From assembly GCF_001294205.1 (NCBI RefSeq), contig NZ_LAQT01000007.1:248001-312000 (forward strand): 64,000 nucleotides of DNA, given 5' to 3'. The notes beneath the pieces are model-generated. The model was not told the DNA's origin. It saw only the letters and a list, made by a program, of their open reading frames with translations, and searched no databases. Positions 1-11,528 of this stretch are shown in pieces (the stretch's first letter is position 1; every line of letters starts with the position of its first letter). The position numbers and the translations under genes were made by a program. The stretch is from Amantichitinum ursilacus (lineage in GTDB: Bacteria; Pseudomonadota; Gammaproteobacteria; Burkholderiales; Chitinibacteraceae).

Positions 1-1237
1 TATGGCCGACTTCGATACCACGGCAGATGTCCAGCGTGCCTTTGCCATCCGGCGCCTTGTCGCCCACCACCACGTTGCGGATATCGGCCACTACGGTCGG
101 TTCCGGCAGATCGCGACCAAAGTTGACGCCCGCCAGGTGGAACTTGGGCTTGTTGGCGCCCACCACAAAATCACTCATCGCATTGACGGTCAGATCGGCA
201 ATCACCGTGATATCGCTGGCGATACCGACCGGGCCAAGGAAGCCCGGCGGGCAGTTAAAGCGCGCGCGGATTTCTTCTTCGGTGGCAAAGCGGAATTCGC
301 CCACGCCTGCCACTTTGCCCAGTTTCACTTCATTGAGCGAATGATCGCCACGCAATAGCGCAACGATGAACTGGCCTTCGCCGCCCACCAGCGCGATCAG
401 TTTGACAGTGCGATCGATGCCGATGCCCAGCAACTGCGCCACGGCTTCGCAGGTGGTTTGCTTGGGGGTATCCACATCACGCATTTGCTCAGCCGGAGCG
501 GCGCGCGGGGTTTCCGGGGCAAAAGCCGGCGCCAGCTCGACGTTGGCGGCGTAGTCCGAATCGGGGTTGTAGGCCAGCAGATCTTCACCGGCATCCGCCA
601 GCACCTGGAATTCGTGGCTGCCGGAACCGCCAATCGCGCCGGTGTCGGCCGCAACGGCGCGGAACTTGAGGCCCAGACGCGTGCAGACATTGGAATACGC
701 GGTGTACATCTTGCCGTACGCCACTTCCAGACCGGCAAAGTCAGCATCAAACGAGTACGAATCTTTCATCACAAATTCGCGCGCGCGCATCACGCCAAAA
801 CGCGGGCGGATTTCGTCGCGGAACTTGGCCTGAATCTGATACCAGTTTTGCGGCAATTGCTTGTACGAACGCAGTTCGGAACGCGCGATGTCGGTAATGA
901 CTTCTTCGTGCGTGGGGCCATAACAGAAATCGCGGTCATGCCGATCTTTGATCTTGAGCATTTGCGGGCCAAACACGGCCCAGCGGCCCGATTCCTGCCA
1001 CAGCTCGGCGGGCTGGATGGTGGGCATCAGCATTTCTTGCGCACCGGCCTTGTTCATCTCGTCGCGCACGATGGTTTCGATCTTGCGCAGCACGCGCAGA
1101 CCCAATGGCATCCAGGTATACAAACCGGAGCCAAGCTTTTTGATCAGCCCGGCACGCACCATCAGCTTGTGCGAAATCAGCTCCGCTTCGGAGGGGGCTT
1201 CTTTAAGGGTATTCAGGAACAGCTGGGAGGTACGCAT
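1..1237 (-). CDS. proS: Prolyl-tRNA synthetase, C-terminus cut by window edge
   Basis: This gene charges tRNA-Pro with proline in the cytoplasm. The reading frame begins at an ATG at 1237 (start [19 protein letters not shown]) and stays open for 412 codons to the window edge, so the stop lies outside. The N-terminal class II catalytic segment is visible (motif with [18 protein letters not shown], then [13 protein letters not shown] and [21 protein letters not shown]). From about residue 220 comes the YbaK-like editing insertion typical of bacterial-type ProRS, including [19 protein letters not shown]. argS lies upstream on the same strand with about 110 bp between them. Identification is secure; the anticodon-binding domain is not in the window. 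Confidence 0.95.
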   Translation of the reverse strand, partial: MRTSQLFLNTLKEAPSEAELISHKLMVRAGLIKKLGSGLYTWMPLGLRVLRKIETIVRDEMNKAGAQEMLMPTIQPAELWQESGRWAVFGPQMLKIKDRHDRDFCYGPTHEEVITDIARSELRSYKQLPQNWYQIQAKFRDEIRPRFGVMRAREFVMKDSYSFDADFAGLEVAYGKMYTAYSNVCTRLGLKFRAVAADTGAIGGSGSHEFQVLADAGEDLLAYNPDSDYAANVELAPAFAPETPRAAPAEQMRDVDTPKQTTCEAVAQLLGIGIDRTVKLIALVGGEGQFIVALLRGDHSLNEVKLGKVAGVGEFRFATEEEIRARFNCPPGFLGPVGIASDITVIADLTVNAMSDFVVGANKPKFHLAGVNFGRDLPEPTVVADIRNVVVGDKAPDGKGTLDICRGIEVGH

Positions 1238-1308
1238 ATTGGGGCGCTGCAATCTGGTATTTGGAATCCGCGATTGTAGCAAGGAAGCCCGTGCGTGGGG
1301 GCGACGCG

Positions 1309-1343
1309 GGGCGCGCCGTCGCATCGGCGGCGCGCCCCGGCAT
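1309..1343 (-). terminator. GC-rich inverted repeat between argS and proS
   Basis: Just downstream of the argS stop there is a perfect 11-bp inverted repeat (ggggcgcgccg and its complement, about six bases apart). No T-run follows on the minus strand, so it is at best a weak terminator or an RNA-stabilising hairpin between the two synthetase genes. Confidence 0.3.
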
Positions 1344-1346
1344 GAC

Positions 1347-3275
<1,929 letters not shown>

Positions 3276-3308
3276 TCACACCATTAAACCAACAACGGAG
3301 AGACTCTG

Positions 3309-3602
3309 ATGAAACCCATCGTAACCCTGCTTCTGGCCGCAGCGCTGAGCGCTGGCGGTTCCCTGGCCATGGCGGCGGACAGCACCACGCCCGTGCCGGA
3401 CACCAACACCGACAATATGACCAAACACGTCAAGCCGGACGATTCCACCCAACCGAAGGCCACGACTGACGCCACCAAGAAAAAGGCGAGCAATCACAGC
3501 CAGGGCAAGGATAAGGGCGGCACCAAAACCGACCGCGGCACCGGTGGCGATGCCACCGGCGGCACCACCGCACCGGGCGGCACGGGCGGCAGCGGCGGTT
3601 AA
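3309..3602 (+). CDS. Small secreted Thr/Gly/Lys-rich protein, unknown function
   Basis: A 97-aa protein with a clear Sec signal peptide (MKPIVTLLLAAALSAGGSLA, probable cleavage after AMA). The mature part is about 75 residues, low complexity, rich in Thr, Asp, Lys and Gly, and ends in a Gly-Gly-Thr run. No fold or catalytic motif is recognisable. A purine-rich stretch ggagag sits 6-7 bases before the ATG. A strong hairpin plus T-tract follows directly (3631-3668), so it looks like a genuine single-gene transcript. I do not recognise a family; small periplasmic proteins of this composition are common in betaproteobacteria. Confidence 0.7.
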   Translation: MKPIVTLLLAAALSAGGSLAMAADSTTPVPDTNTDNMTKHVKPDDSTQPKATTDATKKKASNHSQGKDKGGTKTDRGTGGDATGGTTAPGGTGGSGG

Positions 3603-3630
3603 TAATCCGCACGCCTGATCGGCCCGTTAT

Positions 3631-3668
3631 AAAAACACCGTCAGCTAGAGATAGCGGCGGTGTTTTTT
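3631..3668 (+). terminator. Rho-independent terminator after small secreted protein
   Basis: Arms aaaaacaccg and cggtgttttt enclose a second short stem (gcta/tagc), followed by a T-run. It is placed 28 bases after the stop of the 97-aa gene. Because the outer stem is A/T-flanked on both sides it could also work for the minus strand, that is for the kinase gene that ends at 3860. Confidence 0.85.
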
Positions 3669-3685
3669 ATGGACGCGCATCGAAC

Positions 3686-3812
3686 GTAGGGTGCGTTACC
3701 CCTGCAGGGGGCAACGCACATTTTGCGTCTGCCCTGGACGCCGGATGGCCCCGCATGGGGCCGGGGCTTTGGCCCCGAATGTGCGTTGCCCCTTTGGGGT
3801 AACGCACCCTAC
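3686..3812. repeat. 127-bp palindromic element with 34-bp inverted ends
   Basis: The left end reads gtagggtgcgttacccc and continues to a caacgcacat block. The right end (3779-3812) is nearly its reverse complement, reading toward gtgcgttgcccc and ending in aacgcaccctac. The centre has a GC-rich hairpin of ggcccc/ggggcc type. A second, more degenerate copy lies at about 30388-30519. The structure is MITE/REP-like, with no coding capacity and no transposase nearby. Confidence 0.75.
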
Positions 3813-3859
3813 AAACATCTCGCGACGGCGCGGGCTGGTTTTGCAAACCAGGCCCGTTT

Positions 3860-6331
3860 CTACATCGCTCTGTTGATCGGCAGGGTGAAGTTAAAGCACA
3901 CGCCGCCCGTGTCCAGATTGCTGGCGTGGATGACGCCGCCGTGCGCGGTGATGATTTCGCGGCAGATCGCCAGCCCCAGCCCTGACCCGCCCGCAGGCGA
4001 CGTCGCGGTGCCTTGCACAAAGCTCTCGAAAATGCGCGCCAGTTCGTCATCGGGAATGGCCGGGCCGTCATTGCACACGCCCACATGCAGCATTGCGCCA
4101 TCGCTCTGCATCAGCACGCGGATTTCGCCGGGCGACGGGCTGAACTTGAGCGAATTGGATAGCAGATTGCGGATCACCTGCGCAATGCGAAAGCTGTCGC
4201 AATGCACGGTGTCACTGTCGCAGCCGCGCACGGTCATTGCCACATGCCGCCGCGCCGCCAACGGTTCCAGTTCTTCCACCACGGTGTTGACGATGTGGCA
4301 AAGCTGGCTATCCACAAAGTGATAATCCATCTTGCCCGCTTCCAGCTTGGCGATATCCAGCAGGTCATTCACCGTCGCCAGCATGCGCTCGCCCGATTTG
4401 GCGATGTTTTCAAAATAGCGGCGTAGTTTGTCGGGCTCGGCCTGCGCGGCTTTTTCGATGCCAATGCGGGCAAAGCTGAGGATGGCGTGCATCGGCGTGC
4501 GTAATTCGTGCGAGATATTCGAGACGAACTGGGTCTTGGCGCGATTGGCGGCATCGGCTTTGTCCCGCGCCGCGCGCAAATCGGCCGTTTGCGCCGCGAC
4601 GATGTCTTGCAGATGGTCGCGCGCCAGTCGGGTTTCTTCGGCCGCCTGCTTCAGCTCGGTGATATCGCGCACCAGCCACAGCACGCTCCAGTGATACGAC
4701 GACGAGCTGGGCAGCGGCATCAGGCGCGCCTCAAACCAGCGTGACGGCGGCGGCGTGGATACCGGGTACACCAGCCGGTGCGGCGCGCCACGCATTAATG
4801 CGTCTTGCAAGGCGTTGCGCGCCAGCTCGTGATAGTCGTCGGGCAAGGTGGCAAAGATGCTTTGCCCTGCCGGCGCGCCCTCAAACAGGGCCGAGGTTTT
4901 GCCAAATGCCTCGCGCACCGTGCCTTCCTGATCAATCAAAAACACAGGGTCTGGCAGGATTTGCGACAGCGCCGCCAGCCGCGCGGCGGTCTGACCTGCC
5001 ATATCGGCTTCGCGCGCCAGTTGCTTGGCGGCGTGCTGCAACTGGCGATCGCGCTCACCCACACGTTCGGCCATGCCGGCGATGCTGCGCGCCAGTTCAC
5101 CCAGCTCGTCGTCCAGCCGCGCGCTTTTCAGGTCGACGGCATAGTCGCCATCGCGAATGCGTTCGGAGGCAATCACCATTTCCTGCAGCGGCTCCGCCAC
5201 GTGGCGCTGGAGCACCAGCCACATAATCAACAGTTCGAGCACCAGCGAACCCGCACCCAGCAGCAATACATAGCTGGCGTTGCCGCGCGCAATCCGCGCC
5301 AGCAAGCTGCCCGGATACACCACCACCAGTTTCCATTGCGGCCCGGCGATGGTGGATACCGCCACCAGATAATCACCGCGCGGCGTGGTGGCAGCGCCAT
5401 TGCCATTGGGAACGCCAAGCGCGGCGTGGACGATGTTCTCCAGCGTTTTGTCATGCAACTGGCGCACATCCAGATTGCCACCTGCCTTGGCGATTTCTTT
5501 GGCCAGCGTCGGGTGCGCAATCAACTGGCCGTCGCTGCGCACAATCAGATTCCACGTGCCGGGCAGATGCTGGTTTTGCGTGCGCCGCACCAGATCGTCG
5601 ATGGCGATATCCTGGCCGAGGCTACCCACCCAGCGGCCATCCAGATCCGCCAGCGAGACATGCGAAATCATCCATTTGCGCGCGCCCTCGTCAAAATACA
5701 CCGAGGTCCAGAACGACTTGCGCGACGGATTGGCCTTGGGCGCGGACCGCCACACGGTTTCATACTGAAAGATGTCGGTTCTGGGCGTGGCGCTCAGGCT
5801 CCAGTCCACAAACGGCGCGTAATTGATCGACAACTGCTCGGGCATGTTCATAAAGCTGTCGAGAAACCGGTTGGTGGTCAGCGGGCCCCATTCGCTGAGC
5901 AACTGAAAGCCGGTCAGAACGCGACGACGTAAATCCGGCGTGATCGGCACATCGTTCCGGATATACAGCGTGGCCTTGTGTTTAAAGTCGCTGATTTCGG
6001 GTCGTACCCGGATCAGGCCGTCGGGTGAGGCGGCAAAACGGGCGTCGAATTCGGCTTTCGGGTCTGTCTGGCCCATGGCTTTGAGCCGGCGCAGATATTC
6101 GTCGGCCATCATGCGGGTCTGCGTTTGCGCCAACAAAAAATCTTGCGATTCGTGATTGGCGCGCGCCTCGGCGTAATTGCCCAGCCCGCTGATCAGCATG
6201 TGTTCCAGGCTGTTATACAGATGCCAATAGCTGCCCAGCGTCACCAACACGATAACCACGGCCACACGCTGCCCCATGCGGGTGAGCGCGCGGCGTGTCA
6301 GTGTCAGGCGGGGGCGAGGCAACACCGGCAT
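3860..6331 (-). CDS. Membrane sensor histidine kinase (sensor-HAMP-PAS-HisKA-HATPase)
   Basis: An 823-aa two-component sensor. Seen in order: a first membrane helix at about residues 23-42, a large periplasmic sensor region of roughly 300 residues (Cache-like by size and position, an inference), a second helix (YVLLLGAGSLVLELLIMWLVL), a HAMP linker (VAEPLQEMVIASERIRDGDY), a PAS segment ending in WLVRDITELKQ, then a coiled linker. The HisKA H-box is FVSNISHELRTPMHAILSF (His near residue 605), and the ATPase part has RNLLSNSLKFSP, NDGPAIPDDELARIFESF and GSGLGLAICREI. There is no receiver domain and no adjacent response-regulator gene, so the partner must be encoded elsewhere. The ligand is unknown. 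The start at 6331 has an agga motif about 8 bases upstream. Confidence 0.92.
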   Translation of the reverse strand: MPVLPRPRLTLTRRALTRMGQRVAVVIVLVTLGSYWHLYNSLEHMLISGLGNYAEARANHESQDFLLAQTQTRMMADEYLRRLKAMGQTDPKAEFDARFAASPDGLIRVRPEISDFKHKATLYIRNDVPITPDLRRRVLTGFQLLSEWGPLTTNRFLDSFMNMPEQLSINYAPFVDWSLSATPRTDIFQYETVWRSAPKANPSRKSFWTSVYFDEGARKWMISHVSLADLDGRWVGSLGQDIAIDDLVRRTQNQHLPGTWNLIVRSDGQLIAHPTLAKEIAKAGGNLDVRQLHDKTLENIVHAALGVPNGNGAATTPRGDYLVAVSTIAGPQWKLVVVYPGSLLARIARGNASYVLLLGAGSLVLELLIMWLVLQRHVAEPLQEMVIASERIRDGDYAVDLKSARLDDELGELARSIAGMAERVGERDRQLQHAAKQLAREADMAGQTAARLAALSQILPDPVFLIDQEGTVREAFGKTSALFEGAPAGQSIFATLPDDYHELARNALQDALMRGAPHRLVYPVSTPPPSRWFEARLMPLPSSSSYHWSVLWLVRDITELKQAAEETRLARDHLQDIVAAQTADLRAARDKADAANRAKTQFVSNISHELRTPMHAILSFARIGIEKAAQAEPDKLRRYFENIAKSGERMLATVNDLLDIAKLEAGKMDYHFVDSQLCHIVNTVVEELEPLAARRHVAMTVRGCDSDTVHCDSFRIAQVIRNLLSNSLKFSPSPGEIRVLMQSDGAMLHVGVCNDGPAIPDDELARIFESFVQGTATSPAGGSGLGLAICREIITAHGGVIHASNLDTGGVCFNFTLPINRAM

Positions 6332-6441
6332 CAGTCAGTCCTGCGGTTTCGCGTTTATGGGGCTGGCGGCTTACGGAATATCTACACGATTGCGCAACCT
6401 ATAAAAGATAGGTGCATAAACGCGGTCGCGCCATACCGCTG

Positions 6442-7875
6442 TCAACCGGGCCTGGCCTTTTTGAAGAGCGCGAGGGCCAGATCGCGTTGCACGCCGTGGT
6501 CTACCACGGGTTCCGGATAGTCGTGACCCAGTCGGATACCGGCGCTGGCCAGCACGCCGGGCTTGGCCAGCCACGGCGCATGCAACGCTTTGCCGCTTAA
6601 ACCTGTCAGCTCGGGGCAGTAACGCAGGATGAATTTGCCCTCAGCATCGAATTTTTCTGACTGGGTGACCGGGTTGAAAATGCGAAAGTACGGTTGCGCA
6701 TCACACCCCGTGCTGGCCGCCCATTGCCAGCCGCCGTTGTTGGACGCCAGATCAAAGTCGATCAGCTTGTCGGCAAAGTAGCGCTCACCCCAGCGCCAGT
6801 CCACCAACAGGTCTTTGACCAGAAAGCTGGCTGTCACCATGCGCAGGCGGTTATGCATATAGCCGGTCTGGTTAAGCTGGCGCATGGCGGCATCCACCAA
6901 TGGATAACCGGTGCGGCCTTCGCACCAGGCCTCAAACAAATCCTGCGGGTTGGGAAACGGCAAATGCACGTATTCGGGCTTGAACGCTTGCTGCGCTACT
7001 TCGGGCCGGTGCCACAGGATTTGCGCGTAAAAGTCGCGCCAGATCAGTTCGCCCAGCCAGGTACTGGCGCCCTCGCCGCCTCGATGCTGCGCATAGGCGG
7101 CCAGTTCGCGGATCGACACCGTGCCAAAACGTAAATGCACCGATAGATAGGACGGGCCTTTGACGGCTGGAAAATCACGCGTTTCGTGATAGCGATTGAT
7201 GCGGTTCTTGAAATCTTCAAACAACTGCTCGCCGCCGTCGATGCCTGGCGTAATCCGCAGCCCCGCCAGCGCATCGGCGGCAAATCCCATATGTTGCAGT
7301 GTGGGAATGGTTTGTGGCGGCAACGGCGCCAGCGCGGCCAGATATTTTTTAACCGGATAGGCTTTCAGATGGAAGGCATCCAGCTTCTGCATCCACGCGC
7401 GCTTGTAGGGCGTAAACACACTGAACATGCCGCCCGCCTGCGTCAGCACTTCGTCGCGCTCAAAGATCACCTGATCCTTGAACGTCAGCAATTCGACGCC
7501 AGCTTGTTGCAGAGTGTGTCGAACCGTAGCGTCGCGCGCCTGGGCGGCCGGTTCGTAATCGTGGTTGGTATAAACCGCACAAACGTCATGTTGGCGCGCC
7601 AGCCTGACGATGGCAGCGGCAGCATGATCGTGTACTGTGATCAGGTCGCCGCCCGCCGCGCGCAGTTCGGCCTGCAAGGCGTGCACACTGGCATGAATAA
7701 ACGCCACCCGCCGGTCGGACTGTGGCAAACCGTCGAGAATATCGCGGTCGAAAACAAACACCGGCAGCACATCGGCGCCGGATTTGAGCGCGTGATACAG
7801 CCCGGCGTTGTCGTGCACGCGCAGGTCACGCCGAAACCAGAACAACGCTTTCTGCTTTACTGAAGTATTAGCCAT
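6442..7875 (-). CDS. phrB: Deoxyribodipyrimidine photolyase
   Basis: Light-driven repair of cyclobutane pyrimidine dimers, using FAD and an antenna chromophore. The 477-aa protein has the N-terminal photolyase domain (KALFWFRRDLRVHDNAGL) and the C-terminal FAD-binding domain with the signature stretches CEGRTGYPLVDAAMRQL, GYMHNRLRMVTASFLVKDL, WRWGERYFADKLIDFDLAS and NNGGWQWAASTGCDAQPYF. The Trp and Asn residues in NNGGWQW are those expected for class I CPD photolyases rather than cryptochromes. Length is normal. It is transcribed divergently from yqgE and lies upstream of the kinase gene. Confidence 0.96.
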   Translation of the reverse strand: MANTSVKQKALFWFRRDLRVHDNAGLYHALKSGADVLPVFVFDRDILDGLPQSDRRVAFIHASVHALQAELRAAGGDLITVHDHAAAAIVRLARQHDVCAVYTNHDYEPAAQARDATVRHTLQQAGVELLTFKDQVIFERDEVLTQAGGMFSVFTPYKRAWMQKLDAFHLKAYPVKKYLAALAPLPPQTIPTLQHMGFAADALAGLRITPGIDGGEQLFEDFKNRINRYHETRDFPAVKGPSYLSVHLRFGTVSIRELAAYAQHRGGEGASTWLGELIWRDFYAQILWHRPEVAQQAFKPEYVHLPFPNPQDLFEAWCEGRTGYPLVDAAMRQLNQTGYMHNRLRMVTASFLVKDLLVDWRWGERYFADKLIDFDLASNNGGWQWAASTGCDAQPYFRIFNPVTQSEKFDAEGKFILRYCPELTGLSGKALHAPWLAKPGVLASAGIRLGHDYPEPVVDHGVQRDLALALFKKARPG

Positions 7876-7970
7876 TGTGAATCTGGGTCATCGAAGGACG
7901 TTCAGTATACGAAGGGAACGCCCCGGTTGAGTTAACCGCGCACCGCAGTGCTTGTGCAATAATTGGACCC

Positions 7971-8528
7971 ATGGATATGAATCTGACGCGACAATTTCTG
8001 ATCGCAATGCCGAATCTGGTAGACCCGATCTTCGAACGCACCCTGGCTTATATCTGCGATCACAACGAACGCGGCGCCATGGGTGTGATTGTTAACCGCC
8101 CGCTGGGCATGGCGCTGTCGGCGTTGTTCGAGCAGATCGACGTTGAGTTGCACCGACCGGATGTGATTGATTTGCCAGTGCATTTTGGCGGCCCGGTGCA
8201 AACCGACCGCGGCTTTGTGCTGCACCAGCCGCTGGGTGAATGGCAATCCACGCTGGCCGTCAGCGAAGAAATCGGCCTGACCACCTCCAAAGACATCCTG
8301 CTGGCTGTGGGCGAAGGCGCTGGCCCCGAGCATTTGTTTGTCACGCTGGGCTACGCCGGATGGGAAGCGGGCCAGCTGGAAAACGAAATCGCGCAAAATG
8401 CGTGGATTTCGGTCGATGCCGACCCGGATATCATCTTTAGCCTGCCGCCCGAAGGCCGTTACGAAGCCGCCTTGGCGCTGATGGGCATTGATATGGCCAT
8501 GTTGTCGAAAGAAGCGGGCCATGCCTGA
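7971..8528 (+). CDS. yqgE: YqgE/AlgH family protein (DUF179)
   Basis: A 185-aa member of the UPF0301/AlgH family. Recognised by [19 protein letters not shown] at the N-terminus, then [29 protein letters not shown] and [15 protein letters not shown]. The biochemical role of the family is not firmly established; AlgH was named for an effect on alginate in Pseudomonas. It is conventionally next to ruvX, as here (90 bp downstream). An alternative ATG two codons in (7977) is possible. Confidence 0.94.
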   Translation: MDMNLTRQFLIAMPNLVDPIFERTLAYICDHNERGAMGVIVNRPLGMALSALFEQIDVELHRPDVIDLPVHFGGPVQTDRGFVLHQPLGEWQSTLAVSEEIGLTTSKDILLAVGEGAGPEHLFVTLGYAGWEAGQLENEIAQNAWISVDADPDIIFSLPPEGRYEAALALMGIDMAMLSKEAGHA

Positions 8529-8556
8529 GCCACATCTGTGTCATACCGCCACATTG

Positions 8557-8577
8557 CCCCCCTGCTGGTCAGGGGGG
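8557..8577 (+). terminator. Hairpin between yqgE and ruvX
   Basis: Arms cccccctg and cagggggg are separated by five bases and followed by a T-rich but interrupted stretch (tgtttgt). It may partially terminate or attenuate between yqgE and ruvX. Confidence 0.4.
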
Positions 8578-8618
8578 TGTTTGTATCCGCCCTGTTGTTG
8601 CAGCGTGGCAGGTGCCGC

Positions 8619-9050
8619 ATGAGTACTTTGCTGGCGTTTGATTTTGGCGAGGCGCGCATCGGCGTGGCCGTGGGCAGCACCGAGCTGGGCATCCCGCACC
8701 CGGTTTGCACCATTGCCGCAGTGGATAACGACACCCGCTTTGCCCGCATCACCGCATTGATCGCCGAGTGGCAACCGCAACAGCTGGTGGTGGGCATGCC
8801 GCTGTCGCTGGACGGCGAGCCCACCGCGATGAGCAAGCTGGCGCGCAAGTTTGGCCAGCGTTTGTACGGCCGCTTTAATCTGCCCGTCGATTATGTGGAT
8901 GAGCGCCTCAGCTCGGCCGCCGCCAGCAATGCGCTGGATGAAACCGGCGTGCGCGGGCGCAAGCAGAAAACCGCGCTGGACCAGGTGGCCGCCATGCAGA
9001 TTCTGCAAGGCTGGTTTGACGGCGCCATCATGGCCGCGCCGCCCGACTGA
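8619..9050 (+). CDS. ruvX: Pre-16S rRNA nuclease / Holliday-junction resolvase-like RuvX
   Basis: A 143-aa RNase H-fold protein of the YqgF family, which trims pre-16S rRNA in E. coli; the older name is putative Holliday junction resolvase. Seen: the first acidic motif [50 protein letters not shown] and the terminal Asp-containing [15 protein letters not shown] chose the ATG at 8619 because it begins the family N-terminus and has ggcagg about 6 bases upstream; an earlier in-frame ATG at 8538 adds unrelated residues. Confidence 0.94.
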   Translation: MSTLLAFDFGEARIGVAVGSTELGIPHPVCTIAAVDNDTRFARITALIAEWQPQQLVVGMPLSLDGEPTAMSKLARKFGQRLYGRFNLPVDYVDERLSSAAASNALDETGVRGRKQKTALDQVAAMQILQGWFDGAIMAAPPD

Positions 9051-9108
9051 GCCAGCCCTGCCCGGCCGCGCCCCTCCCCGATTTGTAATACTCCGCTGGA
9101 AACCCGTA

Positions 9109-10095
9109 ATGAAAAATCCGCAACTGGATGCCAACAAGGCGCTAATCCATCTGTTGAGCACCGAAGGCTTGCCGCGCGCGGTGCTGGAACAGATTCTGGA
9201 CCGCGCCGCCGAATACGTGACCGAGATGGAACAGGGCCACAAGAAATTTCCGGTGCTGCCCGGCAAATCGGTGTTCAACCTGTTTTTTGAAAATTCAACC
9301 CGCACCCGCACCACGTTTGAGATTGCCGCCAAGCGCCTCAGCGCCGACGTGATCAACCTCAATATCAACGCGTCGTCCACCGCCAAGGGTGAAACGCTGC
9401 TCGACACCATCCACAATCTGGAAGCGATGGGCGCGGATTTGTTTGTGGTGCGGCATGCGCAATCGGGCGCGGCACATCTGATTTCGCAGCACGTCAAACC
9501 GGGCATTGCCGTCGTCAACGCCGGTGACGGCCGTCATGCCCACCCGACGCAAGCGCTGCTGGACATGTATACCATCCGCCACTTCAAGGGCGACTTTACC
9601 GGCCTGCGCGTGGCCATCGTCGGCGATATTCTGCATTCACGCGTGGCGCGTTCGCAGATTCATGCGCTCAGCACGCTGGGCTGCCCCGAAATCCGCGTCA
9701 TCGCACCCAAAACGCTGTTGCCGGTGGGCGTTGAACAATTGGGCGTGCACGTTTATCACGATATGGCCGCCGGCCTGAAAGACGTGGATGTGGTGGCGAT
9801 GTTGCGCCTGCAAAACGAACGCATGAGCGGCGCGTATCTGCCGTCCACGCAAGAATTCTTTAAATACTACGGCCTGACCGCCGACAAACTGGCGCTGGCC
9901 AGACCCGACGCCATCGTGATGCATCCGGGGCCGATGAACCGTGGCGTCGAAATTGATTCGGCCGTGGCCGATGGCCACCAGGCCGTGATTCTGCCGCAAG
10001 TGACGTTCGGCATTGCCGTGCGCATGGCGGTGATGGCGCTGGTGGCCGAAAACCAGGCCCGCGCCGTGGCGCACAACAAAGGTTATGCCGCATGA
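9109..10095 (+). CDS. pyrB: Aspartate carbamoyltransferase catalytic subunit
   Basis: Condenses carbamoyl phosphate with aspartate in pyrimidine synthesis. The 328-aa protein shows the carbamoyl-phosphate motif [19 protein letters not shown], then [42 protein letters not shown] and [12 protein letters not shown]. The start at 9109 ([16 protein letters not shown]) is taken because the longer open frame upstream overlaps ruvX and matches nothing in the family. The stop overlaps the pyrC' start by 4 bp. No pyrI regulatory-subunit gene is present, consistent with the Pseudomonas-type arrangement in which PyrB pairs with an inactive dihydroorotase. Confidence 0.97.
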   Translation: MKNPQLDANKALIHLLSTEGLPRAVLEQILDRAAEYVTEMEQGHKKFPVLPGKSVFNLFFENSTRTRTTFEIAAKRLSADVINLNINASSTAKGETLLDTIHNLEAMGADLFVVRHAQSGAAHLISQHVKPGIAVVNAGDGRHAHPTQALLDMYTIRHFKGDFTGLRVAIVGDILHSRVARSQIHALSTLGCPEIRVIAPKTLLPVGVEQLGVHVYHDMAAGLKDVDVVAMLRLQNERMSGAYLPSTQEFFKYYGLTADKLALARPDAIVMHPGPMNRGVEIDSAVADGHQAVILPQVTFGIAVRMAVMALVAENQARAVAHNKGYAA

Positions 10096-11366
10096 AACCT
10101 ACCGTAATCCGCAACGGCCGGCTGCTCTGCCCGGCGCATGGGCTGGACCAGACCGGCGATCTCTACCTGGCCGACGGCAATATCGTCGCCATTAATGAAG
10201 CGCCAGCGGGCTTTGTGGCCGAGCGCGAAATCGACGCCACCGGTTTGCTGGTGATGCCTGGGCTGGTTGATTTGTCGGCGCGCCTGCGCGAGCCCGGCTT
10301 TGAATATAAAGCCACGCTGGCGTCCGAGATGGCCGCCGCAGTCGCCGGGGGCGTGACCAGCGTGGTGTGCCCGCCCGACACTGATCCGCCGCTGGACGAA
10401 CCGGGGCTGGTAACCATGCTGCGCCAGCGCGCACGCAATCTGGACCTGGCGCGCGTGTATCCGGTGGGCGCGCTAACCAAAGGTTTAAACGGCGAAGACC
10501 TGACCGAGCTGGCCGAATTGCGCGACGCTGGTTGCGTGGCGTTTAGCCAGGCAAATCACCCGATCGTGAATCTGCAAGTGCTGTACCGCGCCATGCAATA
10601 CGCGGCCACATTCGATATCGAACTGCGCCTGCGCGCGCAAGAACCCACGCTGGCGGGCGATGGCGTAGCGCACGATGGCGAATATGCCTCGCGCCTGGGC
10701 CTGACCGGTATTCCGGTGATTGCCGAAACCGTGGCCATCAATACCATTACCGAGCTGATGCGGGTGACGGGCGCGCGCGTGCATCTGCGCCTGGTGTCCA
10801 GCGCGGCCGGGCTGGCGCTGGTGCGCCAGGCCAAGAGCGACGGCTTGCCGCTGACGTGCGATATCTCGATCAACCATCTGCATCTGGCTGATATCGATAT
10901 TGGCTATTTCGACAGCCTGTTCCGCTTTGATCCGCCGCTGCGTAGCGTGCGTGACCGCGAGGCCATTCACACCGCGCTGCTGGATGGCACCATCGATGCC
11001 ATCTGCTCTGACCACACGCCGGTGGACGACGATGCCAAGCTGGTGCCGTTTGCCGAAGCCGAAGCGGGCGCGACCGGTCTGGAACTGTTGTTGCCGCTGA
11101 CTTTAAGCTGGGCCGATGCGCACAAGGTGCCGCTGCATCTGGCGCTGGCGCGCATCACCACCGCCCCGGCTGCCATGCTGGGCTTTGAAGCCAGCCTGCG
11201 CCCCGGCTGCCGCGCCGACCTGGCGCTGGTAGATCTGGACGACTACTGGATGGTGACCCCCGCCGCGCTGAAGAGCCAAGGCAAGAACACGCCGTTTAAC
11301 GGGCGCGAAGTGCGCGGCAAGGTTAAATACACGCTGGTTAAAGGCAAGGTCGTCTATACCGCTTGA
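10092..11366 (+). CDS. pyrC': Noncatalytic dihydroorotase-like protein (PyrC')
   Basis: A 424-aa amidohydrolase-fold protein of dihydroorotase type. The key observation is that the metal-binding His-x-His after PGLVDL is replaced: residues 62-64 read S-A-R. The usual His-Ala-Glu-Asp segment is LRAQEPTL, so that His is gone too. A histidine in SINHLHL and the Asp in ICSDHTPV are retained. Established knowledge: several proteobacteria carry such an inactive dihydroorotase beside pyrB, where it is needed for assembly of the transcarbamoylase complex, while an active pyrC lies elsewhere. The 4-bp overlap with pyrB fits a structural partner role. Catalytic inactivity here is inferred from the missing ligands. 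Confidence 0.9.
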   Translation: MKPTVIRNGRLLCPAHGLDQTGDLYLADGNIVAINEAPAGFVAEREIDATGLLVMPGLVDLSARLREPGFEYKATLASEMAAAVAGGVTSVVCPPDTDPPLDEPGLVTMLRQRARNLDLARVYPVGALTKGLNGEDLTELAELRDAGCVAFSQANHPIVNLQVLYRAMQYAATFDIELRLRAQEPTLAGDGVAHDGEYASRLGLTGIPVIAETVAINTITELMRVTGARVHLRLVSSAAGLALVRQAKSDGLPLTCDISINHLHLADIDIGYFDSLFRFDPPLRSVRDREAIHTALLDGTIDAICSDHTPVDDDAKLVPFAEAEAGATGLELLLPLTLSWADAHKVPLHLALARITTAPAAMLGFEASLRPGCRADLALVDLDDYWMVTPAALKSQGKNTPFNGREVRGKVKYTLVKGKVVYTA

Positions 11367-11384
11367 GATGCCGCGATGCATGGG

Positions 11385-11416
11385 GTGGGACCTGGTGTTC
11401 CCGTCTAGTCCCACCG
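11385..11416 (+). terminator. Weak inverted repeat after pyrC'
   Basis: Arms ggtggga and tcccacc are separated by 18 bases, about 20 bases past the pyrC' stop. There is no T-run, so its role as a terminator is uncertain. Confidence 0.25.
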
Positions 11417-11465
11417 TTCAAGCCGATGAGAAGAACCTGGCAGCGTGCTCATTCTTCTTATTGGC

Positions 11466-11528
11466 TTTGGGTGGTGGGTCGAGACGGGGACGCCAAGTCC
11501 CGCCCTATGAATACGAAATCCACCACCC
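11466..11528. repeat. Cruciform-like palindrome sharing ctttgggtggtgggtc
   Basis: Outer arms gggtggtgg and ccaccaccc enclose an inner stem ggggac/gtccc. The 16-base left part is identical to the palindrome flanking the long inverted repeat near 30.3 and 30.6 kb and related to the perfect palindrome at 15246-15275. It fills the space between pyrC' and the lipoprotein gene, where no ORF is convincing. Confidence 0.6.

Noticed and set aside
1261-1300. TACAAT-like -10 box upstream of proS
   Set aside because: The -10 resemblance is good but no -35 element is at a suitable distance, so I did not call a promoter.
4805-5932. 375-codon plus-strand open frame opposite the histidine kinase
   Set aside because: Antisense shadow; the residues are His/Gln/Arg-rich and without signals.
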